The notes: a model not told the origin generated them from the sequence alone. Shown: positions 15,293-24,474, numbered from the stretch's first letter. The stretch: DNA of 34,217 nucleotides from a bacterium 1XD8-76 (GCA_003611955.1 RAZE01000031.1:1-34217); one strand, 5' to 3'. Numbers and translations are program-made.

Positions 15293-15321
15293 CTTTAAAA
15301 ACATGAAAAGTGTGGTAAGAT
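15293..15321 (+). promoter_or_regulatory. Probable promoter of the M16C peptidase gene
   Basis: An extended -10, TGGTAAGAT (hexamer TAAGAT 15316-15321), lies 42 nt before the peptidase start. The -35 region is weak (CTTTAA at 15293-15298, 17-bp spacer). Confidence 0.45.
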
Positions 15322-15362
15322 AGTAAAAGACAAATCGGAATGATATCAGACGGAGGTTTTGC

Positions 15363-18278
15363 ATGAAAAATTACAGTGGGTACGAGACGATAGAGGAGAG
15401 GAATATCGCAGAGTTAAATTCCATGGGGACGGTGTTAAAACATAAGAAGACAGGGGCCAGGGTGATCCTGATGGAGAATGATGAGGAGAACAAAGTGTTC
15501 TATATCGGGTTTCGGACGCCGTCGGTGGATTCCACGGGGGCTGCGCATATCGTGGAACACACGGTGCTTTGCGGATCGGAGAATTTTCCGGTGAAGGATC
15601 CGTTTATCGAACTGGCGAAGGGGAGCCTGAATACGTTTTTGAACGCGATGACGTATCCCGACAAGACAGTCTATCCGGTGGCGAGCTGTAACGACAAGGA
15701 TTTTCAGAATCTGATGCATGTCTATCTGGATGCCGTGTTTTATCCGAATATATATAAGGAAGAAAAAATATTTCAGCAGGAGGGCTGGCACTACGAGATG
15801 GAGTCGCCGGAGGATGAGCTGACCTTAAACGGCGTGGTCTACAACGAGATGAAGGGGGCGTTTTCCTCCCCGGACGATGTGCTGGAGCGGGAGATCTTAA
15901 ACTCCCTGTTCCCGGAGGTTTCCTACAGTTTTGAGTCCGGCGGAGATCCGGAGGTGATTCCGGAGCTGACCTACGGGAAGTTTCTGGATTTCCACAGGAG
16001 ATACTACCATCCGTCCAACAGCTATATCTATCTGTACGGCAATATGGATATGGCGGAGAAACTGGCGTTTATGGACCGGGAATATCTCTCGAAATTTGAG
16101 GTTCTGCCTGTGGATTCGGAGGTTAGGCTGCAGCGTCCTTTTGCTGAGATGAAGGAGATATGCAGGAGCTATCCGATCTCCGAGGGAGAGTCGGAGGAGG
16201 ACAACACGTATCTCTCCCTGAGCAGGGTGGTGGGAAGCTGTCTGGACAGAGAGCTTTATATCGCCTTTCAGATCCTGGACTATGCCCTCTGTTCCGCGCC
16301 GGGAGCGCCGCTTAAGCAGGCACTGATCGAGGAGGGGATCGGGACGGAAGTCTACAGTATTTTTGACGAGGGGATTCGACAGCCTTATTTTTCCGTGATA
16401 GCAAAAAACGCGAACTTGCAACAAAAGGAGGCTTTTCTTGCCACTTATAGGCGAGTGCTGACAAAACTGGCAAAGGAGGGTATAGATAAGAAATCTCTGT
16501 ATGCGGGGCTGAACTATTTTGAGTTCAAGCACAGGGAGGCGGACTTTGGTTCTTATCCGAAGGGGCTGATGTACGGGCTTCAGATGTTGGATTCCTGGCT
16601 GTACGATGAGTCGAAGCCTTTTATCCATGTGGAGGCGAACGAGACCTTCGCTGCATTGAAGGAGAAGATCGGAGAGGGATATTTTGAGAAGCTGATCGAG
16701 GAGCATCTTCTCGACAATGAGCACGGCAGCGTCGTTGTGCTGGTACCTGAGAAAGGTCTGACGGCGAAGAGGGATCAGGCTCTCGCGGAGAAGCTGCAGG
16801 CTTACCGGAAAACGCTTTCCGCCGAGGAAGTACAGGGGATCGTGCGGGAGACGAAGGAGCTTAAGGCCTATCAGGAGGAGGACGATACGCCTGAGGCGCT
16901 CGCCTGCATTCCCCATCTGACGAGAGAGAATATCCGGAGAGAGGCAAATAAATATGTGAATGAGCTGCGTGAGGCGGCGGGCATACCCGTACTGTACCAT
17001 GAACTGTTTACCAACGGGATCGGATATCTGAGGCTCAGCTTTGACTGTTCCCGTGTGCCGGGGGAGCTGTTCCCCTATCTGGGGCTGTTAAAAAATATGA
17101 TGGGGCTCATCGACACGGACAGCTACAGCTACGGAGAACTGTTCCACGAGATACACATCGAGACGGGCGGAATGGCGAGTGTGACCAACACTTACACGAA
17201 GGCGGATCTGTCGGATTACAGAGTGAGATTCGATATCAGGGCGAAGGTGTTGTTCGACAAGCTGCCGGAGGCGTTCCGACTGGCCCTGATCATGATGAAG
17301 GAGACGAAATGGTCAGATTACAAACGCCTGAAGGAGCTGCTCGAGGAGATCAAGTCGAAGATGCAGTCGGCGATGCTCTCCGGCGGGCATACGGTATCGG
17401 CGATGCGCGCTCTGTCCTACATTTCCGAGGCGGCATCGTGCAACGAGCAGATCGGCGGCGTGACGCAGTACAGACTTGTGGCGGATCTGGCAGAGCATTT
17501 TGAGGAGAGAAAGAAAGAGCTGGCGGTCAATATGAACCGGCTTATCAGGATCCTGTTCCGGGCTGAAAATCTTCTGGTGGATTATACCGCCTCAAAGGAA
17601 GGGTATGAGAAATTGCCGGAGCTTGTGGCACAGCTGAAGGAAAATCTGTTCACAGAAAATGGCGATGGGACGAAAAAGAAATATCGCCCGGCGACGGAGA
17701 AAAAGAATGAAGGCTTTCTGACGGCCTCCCAGGTGCAGTATGTGTGCCGGGCCGGCAACTTTATCACAAAGGGACTGCCCTATACCGGGGCTCTCCGGGT
17801 GCTGCGGGTGATGATGGGATATGATTACCTCTGGAACAATGTCCGGGTGAAGGGCGGCGCTTACGGCTGTATGTGCAGCTTCGGAAAGACCGGCGAGAGC
17901 TATTTCGTATCTTACAGAGATCCGAACCTGGAGAATACGGTGGCCGTCTATGAGGCGGCGGCTGACTATGTGGAGAACTGGCAGGGCGACGAGGAGGAAC
18001 TCACCCAGTACCTGATCGGCGCGATCAGCGAGCTGGATGCCCCGAAGACTCCGCAGGATACAGGAAGCTTTTCCCTGGGCGGCTACCTGACTGGCCAGAC
18101 GGAGGAAGAATTGCAGCGGGAGCGGGATGAGATCTTATCCGTGGACACGGCGGCGATACGGTCCTTAGCGAAGCATATCAGAGCCTTTTTGTCAGACGAT
18201 TGTCTCTGCGTAGTGGGCAGAGAGGAAAAAATAAAGGAAGCGGATGGATTCGGGAGAAAGGAGCAGCTTTTCTCCTGA
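15363..18278 (+). CDS. M16C-family zinc metallopeptidase (presequence-protease / insulinase type)
   Basis: A 971-aa peptidase of the size and layout of the PreP/falcilysin M16C group, which degrade short peptides inside a closed two-half chamber. The inverted zinc motif is HIVEH (H62, E65, H66) followed by TVLCGSENFPVKDPF, and the distal zinc ligand is E162 in YNEMKGAFSSPDDV. The N-terminal half, the helical M16C linker (about 450-520) and the C-terminal inactive half can be followed; the C-terminal half carries VRVKGGAYGCMCSF, the R/Y substrate-binding site. There is no signal peptide, so it acts in the cytoplasm. CGGAGG precedes ATG 15363. It is preceded by a terminated leader and followed 30 nt later by a lipoprotein gene. 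Confidence 0.93.
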   Translation: MKNYSGYETIEERNIAELNSMGTVLKHKKTGARVILMENDEENKVFYIGFRTPSVDSTGAAHIVEHTVLCGSENFPVKDPFIELAKGSLNTFLNAMTYPDKTVYPVASCNDKDFQNLMHVYLDAVFYPNIYKEEKIFQQEGWHYEMESPEDELTLNGVVYNEMKGAFSSPDDVLEREILNSLFPEVSYSFESGGDPEVIPELTYGKFLDFHRRYYHPSNSYIYLYGNMDMAEKLAFMDREYLSKFEVLPVDSEVRLQRPFAEMKEICRSYPISEGESEEDNTYLSLSRVVGSCLDRELYIAFQILDYALCSAPGAPLKQALIEEGIGTEVYSIFDEGIRQPYFSVIAKNANLQQKEAFLATYRRVLTKLAKEGIDKKSLYAGLNYFEFKHREADFGSYPKGLMYGLQMLDSWLYDESKPFIHVEANETFAALKEKIGEGYFEKLIEEHLLDNEHGSVVVLVPEKGLTAKRDQALAEKLQAYRKTLSAEEVQGIVRETKELKAYQEEDDTPEALACIPHLTRENIRREANKYVNELREAAGIPVLYHELFTNGIGYLRLSFDCSRVPGELFPYLGLLKNMMGLIDTDSYSYGELFHEIHIETGGMASVTNTYTKADLSDYRVRFDIRAKVLFDKLPEAFRLALIMMKETKWSDYKRLKELLEEIKSKMQSAMLSGGHTVSAMRALSYISEAASCNEQIGGVTQYRLVADLAEHFEERKKELAVNMNRLIRILFRAENLLVDYTASKEGYEKLPELVAQLKENLFTENGDGTKKKYRPATEKKNEGFLTASQVQYVCRAGNFITKGLPYTGALRVLRVMMGYDYLWNNVRVKGGAYGCMCSFGKTGESYFVSYRDPNLENTVAVYEAAADYVENWQGDEEELTQYLIGAISELDAPKTPQDTGSFSLGGYLTGQTEEELQRERDEILSVDTAAIRSLAKHIRAFLSDDCLCVVGREEKIKEADGFGRKEQLFS

Positions 18279-18308
18279 GTGCGGAACTGGAATGGGGAGG
18301 ACTGTGTT

Positions 18309-19433
18309 ATGAAAAAGAAAAGATTAAATTTGGTGATGGCCGCTGCGCTTGCGGTATCTGTTCTTGCAGGCTGCGGGAGCAGCAAATATGAGGATACCGC
18401 CGCAACGGCTGCCGCGGATGCGCCTGCGGCTGTGGATATGGCCGCGGGGGGAGAATACCTCTACGACGCCGGTTACGGGGAAAACAGCTATGCGCAGGAG
18501 GCGGAGATCGCCGAGGAAGATGCGGCGTATGAAGAGGGAGGCACTGAGACGAAAGCTGAGGAAGTGAGTGAGAATCCTCAGGCGGGAAGGAAGCTGATCA
18601 CGACGATGACTCTCTCCGCGGAGACGGAGTATTTCGACGACCTGATGGGCAATCTGGAGAGGCAGGTCGAGGAGCTTGGCGGTTATATCGAGAACAGCAA
18701 CCAGTGGAACGGCAGTGTGGACTACTACGGAAACAGAAGGAGCAACCGGAGCGCATCCCTGACGATCCGCATTCCGGCGGAAAAGCTGGACGGCTTTGTC
18801 GCTCTGATGGAGGAGAGCAGCAATATCACGAACAAATCCAGGGAGGTGGAGGATGTGACGCTCGCCTACGTGGATCTGGAGAGCCACAAAAAGGCGCTTG
18901 TGACGGAGGAAGAAAGGCTTCTGGAGCTTCTGGAGATGGCGGAGACGGTGGAGGATCTGATCTCCATAGAGGATAAGCTGGCGAACGTCAGGTATCAGCT
19001 GGAGAGCATGGAGTCCCAGCTTCGTACATACGACAATAAGATCAACTACAGCACCGTGCATCTGGATATCCAGGAGGTGGAGAGACTGACGCCGCCGGAA
19101 GATATCACGACATGGGGAAGGATAAAGAACGGATTCTCCGAGAATCTGTATGGCCTCGGAGTAGATATAGAAAATATATTTATAGGACTTATCATAAATA
19201 TCCCCTACATTCTGGCGTGGCTTGTGGTGCTGGGGGTTGTATTGTTGATCGTCGTTTGTCTGTTGAGACGCGAGAAAAAGAAAAAGGCGGAGAGACTGGC
19301 AAAAAGGCAGCAGATGGCGGGAGATACGTCCGCGGTGCAGAGAGGCGGACAGACAGAGCCTCTGCGCGGGGGAATGCCGCAGGAGGCACAGAGGCTTCCG
19401 GAGGATGTACAGCAGACGGAGGAAGAACAATGA
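18309..19433 (+). CDS. DUF4349-family lipoprotein
   Basis: A 374-aa membrane-anchored protein. The lipoprotein signal is MKKKRLNLVMAAALAVSVLAGC with acylated C22, then an Ala/Glu-rich linker to about residue 85. The DUF4349 domain (about 90-260) begins RKLITTMTLSAETEYFDDL, includes VEELGGYIENSNQW and SASLTIRIPAEKLDGFVALM, and a long coiled coil (about 175-245). A membrane helix follows at about 296-322 (IINIPYILAWLVVLGVVLLIVV), then a charged tail. ATG 18309 is chosen because GGGGAGG stands 8 nt upstream; the ORF is open 10 codons further up without such a site. Its stop overlaps the start of era (ATGA). The domain's role is not established. Confidence 0.88.
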   Translation: MKKKRLNLVMAAALAVSVLAGCGSSKYEDTAATAAADAPAAVDMAAGGEYLYDAGYGENSYAQEAEIAEEDAAYEEGGTETKAEEVSENPQAGRKLITTMTLSAETEYFDDLMGNLERQVEELGGYIENSNQWNGSVDYYGNRRSNRSASLTIRIPAEKLDGFVALMEESSNITNKSREVEDVTLAYVDLESHKKALVTEEERLLELLEMAETVEDLISIEDKLANVRYQLESMESQLRTYDNKINYSTVHLDIQEVERLTPPEDITTWGRIKNGFSENLYGLGVDIENIFIGLIINIPYILAWLVVLGVVLLIVVCLLRREKKKKAERLAKRQQMAGDTSAVQRGGQTEPLRGGMPQEAQRLPEDVQQTEEEQ

Positions 19434-20332
19434 CAACAGCAGTGAAGAGAGCCGGGTTTGCCACTCTGATCGGCAGGCCCAATGTGGGAAAGTCCACGCT
19501 GATGAACACGCTGATCGGGATGAAGATCGCGATCACATCGAAGAAACCGCAGACCACGAGGAATCGCATCCAGACAGTCTACACAGACGAGAGAGGGCAG
19601 ATCGTATTTCTGGATACGCCGGGTATCCACAAGGCGAAGAACAAACTGGGCGACTACATGGTGTCGGCGGCTGAGCGCACGCTGCAGGATGTGGATGTAG
19701 TGCTCTGGCTGGTGGAGCCTTCCACGTTCATCGGGGCGGGGGAACAGCATATCATCGAACAGCTGAAAAAGGCGAATACCCCGGTCATCATCGTCATCAA
19801 TAAGATCGACACGGTGAAAAAGGAAGAGTTGCTGGCGGTGATGGATGCGTACCATAAAGAGCTGACGGAGGCGGAGATCGTACCGGTTTCCGCCCTGAAG
19901 GCTGAGAACACGGAGGATCTTTTGGAGACGATCTACAAGTATCTGCCCTACGGAGAGCCGTTTTACGACGAGGATACCGTGACGGATCAGCCGGAGCGCC
20001 AGATCGTGGCGGAACTGATACGGGAGAAAGGACTGCGCCTGCTGGAGGAGGAGATTCCCCACGGCATTGCTGTGACGATCGAGAGCATGAAATACCGGAG
20101 GAAGATCTGCGATATCGAGGCGACGATCATCTGCGAGAAGGATTCCCACAAGGGGATCATTATCGGAAAACAGGGGAGTATGCTGAAAAGGATCGGCGCG
20201 TCGGCGCGGGCGGACATCGAAAAAATGCTGGACTGCAAGGTGAATCTGCAGCTCTGGGTGAAGGTGAAAAAGGACTGGCGCGACAGCGATATCCTGCTGA
20301 AAAATTTTGGATATCGGGAGGACGAAGGATAA
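19430..20332 (+). CDS. era: GTPase Era
   Basis: A 300-aa GTPase that binds 16S rRNA and is needed for 30S subunit maturation. The G domain has GRPNVGKST (15-23), the T-T pair in KPQTTRNRIQ (G2), DTPG (62-65) and NKID (124-127), plus VSALKAENTEDLL (G5). The C-terminal KH domain has GIIIGKQGSMLKRIGASARADIE (about 242-264) that holds the 3' end of 16S rRNA. Length is typical. The longer in-frame ORF upstream is not used; ATG 19430 overlaps the stop of the lipoprotein gene (19431-19433) and follows GGAGGAAG. The era / small ORF / recO arrangement is common in Clostridia. Confidence 0.97.
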   Translation: MTTAVKRAGFATLIGRPNVGKSTLMNTLIGMKIAITSKKPQTTRNRIQTVYTDERGQIVFLDTPGIHKAKNKLGDYMVSAAERTLQDVDVVLWLVEPSTFIGAGEQHIIEQLKKANTPVIIVINKIDTVKKEELLAVMDAYHKELTEAEIVPVSALKAENTEDLLETIYKYLPYGEPFYDEDTVTDQPERQIVAELIREKGLRLLEEEIPHGIAVTIESMKYRRKICDIEATIICEKDSHKGIIIGKQGSMLKRIGASARADIEKMLDCKVNLQLWVKVKKDWRDSDILLKNFGYREDEG

Positions 20333-20424
20333 AAACAGGAAAAATGCAGACCCTAATACTCAGAAACGGAAAGAAATCCGGACAGCTTTTCGGGTGATTT
20401 CGACAGATGAGGAGGGCTTGCGGT

Positions 20425-20598
20425 ATGTCAATCGAGCGGGACGAGGAAGAGACCAAAGACTGGGACAGATTCTGGAGCAGCGGCAGGGTGGATGATTATC
20501 TCCGCTACCGGGGCTGCTTTCGGGATGAGGAGGGAAGCGGAGTATACCGCGGGAAGGAAGATGCAGGATTTTTTACAGGTGACGGGAATTGTACTTAA
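20425..20598 (+). CDS. Small acidic protein between era and recO
   Basis: A 57-aa protein beginning MSIERDEEETKDWDRFWSSG, then RVDDYLRYRGCFRDEEGSG and a short tail. The core 'DWxxFWxSGxVxDYLxYR' recalls short conserved ORFs that sit between era and recO in Lachnospiraceae and, in position, the YqzL proteins of Bacillus; this is from memory. ATG 20425 is preferred over one six codons upstream because GAGGAGGG lies at about 20409-20416. Its end overlaps the start of recO by 38 nt in another frame, consistent with translational coupling. Function unknown. Confidence 0.6.
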   Translation: MSIERDEEETKDWDRFWSSGRVDDYLRYRGCFRDEEGSGVYRGKEDAGFFTGDGNCT

Positions 20599-21217
20599 AT
20601 CCATTCCTGTAGGCGAATATGACAGGGCGGTGACGATCCTGACCACAGGAAAGGGAAAGATATCCGCTTTTGCCAGAAACGCGAGAAAACAGAATAACCG
20701 TTTTATGGCGTCAGTCAGTCCCTTTTGTTTCGGAAAGTTCAAGCTCTATGCCGGCAGAAACTCCTATACGATAGCGGAGGCGGAGATCTCCAACTATTTT
20801 GAAAAGCTGCGGGAGGATCTGGAGGGCGCCTGCTACGGCATGTATTTTCTGGAGGTGGCGGACTACTACACAAGGGAGAACAACGACGAGGCGGAGATGT
20901 TGAAGCTGTTGTATCAGTCCCTGCGGGCGCTTTCACATGAGAATCTGGACGACAGGCTGGTGCGGGTGATCTACGAGTGCAAGGCGATGGCGGTGAACGG
21001 TGAGTTCCCAGGCGTGCCGAATAAACAGGAGCTGTCAGATTCCGCGGTCTATGCGCTGGATTTCATTACATACACCGCCGTGGAAAAAATATATACGTTC
21101 ACGGTCAAGGAGAGCGTGCTGGCGGAATTGCAGGAGGTGTCGGCGGACTACAGGGAGAGGATATGGGGACATCATTTTAAGTCCTTGGAGATGTTGGATT
21201 TACTGCTTGAAAAATAA
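20561..21217 (+). CDS. recO: DNA repair protein RecO
   Basis: A 218-aa recombination mediator that helps load RecA in the RecFOR pathway. The N-terminal OB fold is clear: MQDFLQVTGIVLKSIPVGEYDRAVTILTTGKGKISAFARNARK (1-43), matching 'V-T-x-x-V-L-x-x-x-x-x-x-E-x-D-x-x-V-x-x-x-T'. The helical C-terminal part follows, but the four-cysteine zinc knuckle found in many RecO proteins is absent and the protein is about 25-30 residues shorter than usual. ATG 20561 fits the family start; the longer reading frame begins inside the preceding small gene. GGGAAGG lies very close to the start, so coupling to the small gene is likely. Confidence 0.92.
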   Translation: MQDFLQVTGIVLKSIPVGEYDRAVTILTTGKGKISAFARNARKQNNRFMASVSPFCFGKFKLYAGRNSYTIAEAEISNYFEKLREDLEGACYGMYFLEVADYYTRENNDEAEMLKLLYQSLRALSHENLDDRLVRVIYECKAMAVNGEFPGVPNKQELSDSAVYALDFITYTAVEKIYTFTVKESVLAELQEVSADYRERIWGHHFKSLEMLDLLLEK

Positions 21218-21228
21218 TGTTTTTATTG

Positions 21229-21267
21229 ATTTACTACCTGAAAAATGATATTTTTTAGGTAGTAAAT
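21229..21267 (+). terminator. 39-nt palindrome between recO and the epimerase gene
   Basis: ATTTACTACCT (21229-21239) pairs perfectly with AGGTAGTAAAT (21257-21267); inside, AAAAAT and ATTTTT continue the stem across a G-U pair to a GAT loop, giving about 18 base pairs. It starts 11 nt after the recO stop. There is no U tract after it, so it may be a terminator, an mRNA-end stabiliser, or a repressor site for the epimerase gene whose start is 23 nt away. Confidence 0.6.
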
Positions 21268-21290
21268 TTGCGTTTGGAGGATCAAATGAG

Positions 21291-22364
21291 ATGAAAATTA
21301 TGGATATGAAGGTGGAGACAGTGAAAATTCCGCTGAAGAAGCCGTTTCGCATCGCTTTTGCGGTGCAGGACCATTCGGTGAATGTGCTGGTGAAGATCAC
21401 GACGGACGAGGGGATCTGGGGCATCGGCGAGGCGGCTCCGTTTGAGCCGGTGACAGGGGAGAACACGGCAACTGTGCTGGAAGTGTTAAAGCTTTTCCGG
21501 CAGGGGCTGATCGGCATGGATGCCATGAATATCGAGGGGATCCACCGGATGATGGACCGGCTCATAAGCGGCAATACCTCGGCAAAGGCGGCGGTGGATA
21601 TCGCCCTGTATGACATCCGGGGGAAGGCGATGAACCAGCCGCTGTATAAGGTTTTGGGCGGCGCGGACAACACGATCATCACGGATATGACCATAGGGAT
21701 CGATGCGCCGGAGAGGATGGCAGAGGAGGCGAAGGACCGTGTGGAGCGGGACGGCTTCACCGTGTTGAAGGTCAAGGCCGGGATCTGTCCGGCGGACGAC
21801 ATCCGGGCGCTCACGCTGATCCGGGAGGCGGTGGGCCCGTCCGTTAGACTGCGGGTGGACGCGAACCAGGGCTATACGGTGAACGATGCGGTGAGAACTC
21901 TGAAAGCTTTTGAGAAGATCGGCGTGGAGGCTGTGGAACAGTGCCTTCCCTGGTGGGATATGGAGGGGGCGGCGTTTGTGCGCTCTAAGGTGAATTTGAA
22001 GATCATGCTGGATGAGTCCATCCACTCTCCCATGGATGCCGCGAGGGCCTGCAGAATGGGGGCGGCAGATCTCTTGAATATCAAGCTGATGAAGTGCGGC
22101 GGCCTGTATCCCGCCGAGAAGATCAACGCGGTGGCGGAGGCGAACCATGTGCAGTGCATGGTGGGCTGTATGCTGGAGTCGAAGGTTTCGATCGCAGCGG
22201 GCGCCAGCTTTGTGGCGGCGAAGAGCAATGTGACGGAGGCGGATTGCGACAGCTTTATGTACGCGGTGGATCCCGAGATGGGTATGCCGGGTGGCTTTAC
22301 GGTGGACGGCGGAGTCTATACGCTGTCGGAGGAGCCGGGGCTGGGGCTTTCCTTTGATTTTTAG
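21291..22364 (+). CDS. Dipeptide epimerase (enolase superfamily, L-Ala-D/L-Glu epimerase type)
   Basis: A 357-aa enolase-superfamily enzyme of the muconate-lactonising subgroup. The lid domain comes first (about 1-125), then the barrel with both catalytic lysines: VLKVKAG (K160, K162) and LLNIKLMKCGG (K265). Magnesium ligands are D190 (RVDANQGY), E216 (VEQCL) and D241 (LDESIHS). The KxK plus K pair and DESIHS pattern are those of dipeptide epimerases, which invert the second residue of L-Ala-D-Glu and similar dipeptides from peptidoglycan; exact dipeptide preference is not readable. GGAGG precedes the ATG. The CocE-type hydrolase gene begins 13 nt after its stop, so a peptide-catabolic operon is likely. 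Confidence 0.88.
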   Translation: MKIMDMKVETVKIPLKKPFRIAFAVQDHSVNVLVKITTDEGIWGIGEAAPFEPVTGENTATVLEVLKLFRQGLIGMDAMNIEGIHRMMDRLISGNTSAKAAVDIALYDIRGKAMNQPLYKVLGGADNTIITDMTIGIDAPERMAEEAKDRVERDGFTVLKVKAGICPADDIRALTLIREAVGPSVRLRVDANQGYTVNDAVRTLKAFEKIGVEAVEQCLPWWDMEGAAFVRSKVNLKIMLDESIHSPMDAARACRMGAADLLNIKLMKCGGLYPAEKINAVAEANHVQCMVGCMLESKVSIAAGASFVAAKSNVTEADCDSFMYAVDPEMGMPGGFTVDGGVYTLSEEPGLGLSFDF

Positions 22365-22377
22365 GAGTTTATGCGGG

Positions 22378-24474
22378 ATGAATCGGGAAATCAGGATTTT
22401 TTCTATCTATGTTTCGGGGATCCTCTACGGAAAACTGAAAATCGGGGATGGGGAGCCATCCCTCCGCAGTCTGGATGTCTTTTCGGGGACGATTCGGGAC
22501 TGGAAACCTCTGACCGGGGAAGAGAACGCCTTCTATCAGTCTTTTCTGAAGATGGATCTCGCGGAGACGACGGAAAAGATCGGCTGTTATGAGAGCCGGC
22601 TGAAAGGGGTGGGGGAATTTGTCTTTGACGGGGAGCGCTATACGAGCGAGGACGGTGTCCACTATCTGCAGCGGGACGTGAAGTTTCCGAACAACAGGCT
22701 GATGGAAGAGGGGCGGCTGATCGCGGTGTACTGTCCGGTCAGGGAACTGGCGGCGGTGCTGGTGGAGGAAGGCTATGAGGACAGGACGATCATAAAACTG
22801 TGGCGGGAGGCATGGCCCGACGAGAAACTCTATCCGGTGGAGTATCTTGGAAAATTTGATGTGCCGATGCGGGATGGGGTGAAACTCTCCACGGATGTCT
22901 ATCTGCCCGGGGGAATAGGGGAGACGGTCCCGGCTGTCCTTGTGCGGACGCCCTACGGCAAGGAGGATGGATGTGAGGTCTATTACCGCTATGTGCAGCG
23001 GGGCTACGCGGTGGTCATTCAGGATGTGCGGGGGCGCAATCTGAGTGAAGGGGAGTGGATGCCCAACTGTCACGAGGTGGAGGACGGGGACGATACCTTG
23101 AACTGGATCGCGTCGAGAGACTGGTCCGCCCGGAAAGTCGGGATGGTCGGCGGTTCCTATCTGGGGTTTGTGCAGTGGGCGGCTGCCGCCAGTGGAAATC
23201 CGTATCTGAAGGCGTTGATCAGTGTTGTCTGCGCGGGCAGCGCCTTTGTGGATCTGCCGAGAAGAGGCGGCTCCTTTACGTCCGGTATGCTGGCCTGGGC
23301 ATTTTCTGTCTCTCAGAAAAAATTCTGTCCGGAGCTGATGGAGCGGGACGACTGGGAGGAGGTGCTGAAGATCCGGCCTTTGACCGACATACCAAAGAGA
23401 GCTCTCGGGTATGAAGTGCCCTTTTTGACAAAATGGCTGGAAAAGAGCGACTACAATGAATTCTGGCGGCGCACCAACTGGCGGGAGCGCTCGGTGGGGG
23501 CGAGGATCCCGGCGCTGATTCAGTCCGGATGGTTTGACGACAACGGAATGGGGACCACGGAGGCGTTGGAGATCGTCCATGATTTTCCGGCGGGGATGCG
23601 GAAAGTGATCCTGGGACCGTGGCAGCACAGCGGAAACAGCAGATACGATATGCACGGGGTGTCCTTCGGCGCCGACGCGCTCCGGTTTGACCTGGATCTT
23701 CTGTATTTCAGGTGGTTTGAATACCATTTGAAGGGTATAGAGAACGGGATAGAGAAAAGCGCGCCGGTGGAGTACTACACGGTCGGCGAGGAGAGGTGGA
23801 AGAGCGCCGGGAACTGGCCGGTGCCCGGGACGAAGGCCGCAGCTCTGTATCTGGATGGCGGAGGATACGCGAATGGTTCCGGCGGGGACGGGCGGCTTGT
23901 ATTTGAGAGACCAAAGAAGGAAGGTTCGGACGGATATTTCTATGATCCGAAAGATCCGGCGGTACATATTGTGGATATGTCCGAGAACGAACTGGAGGTG
24001 CCGGAGGATTATACGGAGGAGGAAAAGCGGCGGGATGTACTCTGCTATACCTCGGAGGTGCTGGACCGGGACATGACGATCACGGGGGACATGACGGCGG
24101 AACTGTACATTTCTTCCGACGCTCCGGATACGGATTTTATCGTGCGGGTGACGGATGTGGATGAGGCAGGACGTTCCGTGAAGCTCGCGGACGGTATTCT
24201 GAGCGCCCGTTACAGGGGCGGTTTTGAGAGGGCGGAGTTTCTCAGGGACGGAGAGATCGCCTGCCTGAAAATACGGACGACGAAAATATCAAACTGTTTT
24301 AAGAAAGGCCATCGCATCCGGGTGACGATAACATCCGGGGCGGAGAATTTTATATTCCCCAACAGCAATACGGTGGACGGTTACAACAGCGAGACGGTCG
24401 TGACGGCGCACAACAGAGTGCACCACGGCGGAGAGCACGCTTCCAGACTGTTAGTTCCGGTGGAGGAGAAGTAG
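22378..24474 (+). CDS. CocE/NonD family hydrolase (X-Pro dipeptidyl-peptidase S15-like)
   Basis: A 698-aa alpha/beta hydrolase. The S15/CocE core starts near residue 158 (KFDVPMRDGVKLSTDVYLPGG) and has the nucleophile elbow GGSYLG (S260), the acid in QSGWFDDNG (D386/D387) and the catalytic His in LGPWQHSGNS (H416). The C-terminal jelly-roll (about 545-698) with EVLDRDMTITGDMTAELYISSDAPDTDFIVRVTDVD is the non-catalytic domain of this family. The first about 155 residues form an extension not usual in CocE enzymes and matching nothing I recognise. Substrates may be peptides or esters; its place beside a dipeptide epimerase favours peptides. The ORF is open further upstream, but ATG 22378 follows GGAG and the epimerase stop. 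Confidence 0.88.
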   Translation: MNREIRIFSIYVSGILYGKLKIGDGEPSLRSLDVFSGTIRDWKPLTGEENAFYQSFLKMDLAETTEKIGCYESRLKGVGEFVFDGERYTSEDGVHYLQRDVKFPNNRLMEEGRLIAVYCPVRELAAVLVEEGYEDRTIIKLWREAWPDEKLYPVEYLGKFDVPMRDGVKLSTDVYLPGGIGETVPAVLVRTPYGKEDGCEVYYRYVQRGYAVVIQDVRGRNLSEGEWMPNCHEVEDGDDTLNWIASRDWSARKVGMVGGSYLGFVQWAAAASGNPYLKALISVVCAGSAFVDLPRRGGSFTSGMLAWAFSVSQKKFCPELMERDDWEEVLKIRPLTDIPKRALGYEVPFLTKWLEKSDYNEFWRRTNWRERSVGARIPALIQSGWFDDNGMGTTEALEIVHDFPAGMRKVILGPWQHSGNSRYDMHGVSFGADALRFDLDLLYFRWFEYHLKGIENGIEKSAPVEYYTVGEERWKSAGNWPVPGTKAAALYLDGGGYANGSGGDGRLVFERPKKEGSDGYFYDPKDPAVHIVDMSENELEVPEDYTEEEKRRDVLCYTSEVLDRDMTITGDMTAELYISSDAPDTDFIVRVTDVDEAGRSVKLADGILSARYRGGFERAEFLRDGEIACLKIRTTKISNCFKKGHRIRVTITSGAENFIFPNSNTVDGYNSETVVTAHNRVHHGGEHASRLLVPVEEK

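Noticed and set aside
22369..23967. 532-codon minus-strand frame opposite the CocE gene
   Set aside because: Proline/arginine/histidine-rich shadow of a GC-rich gene; no family motif.
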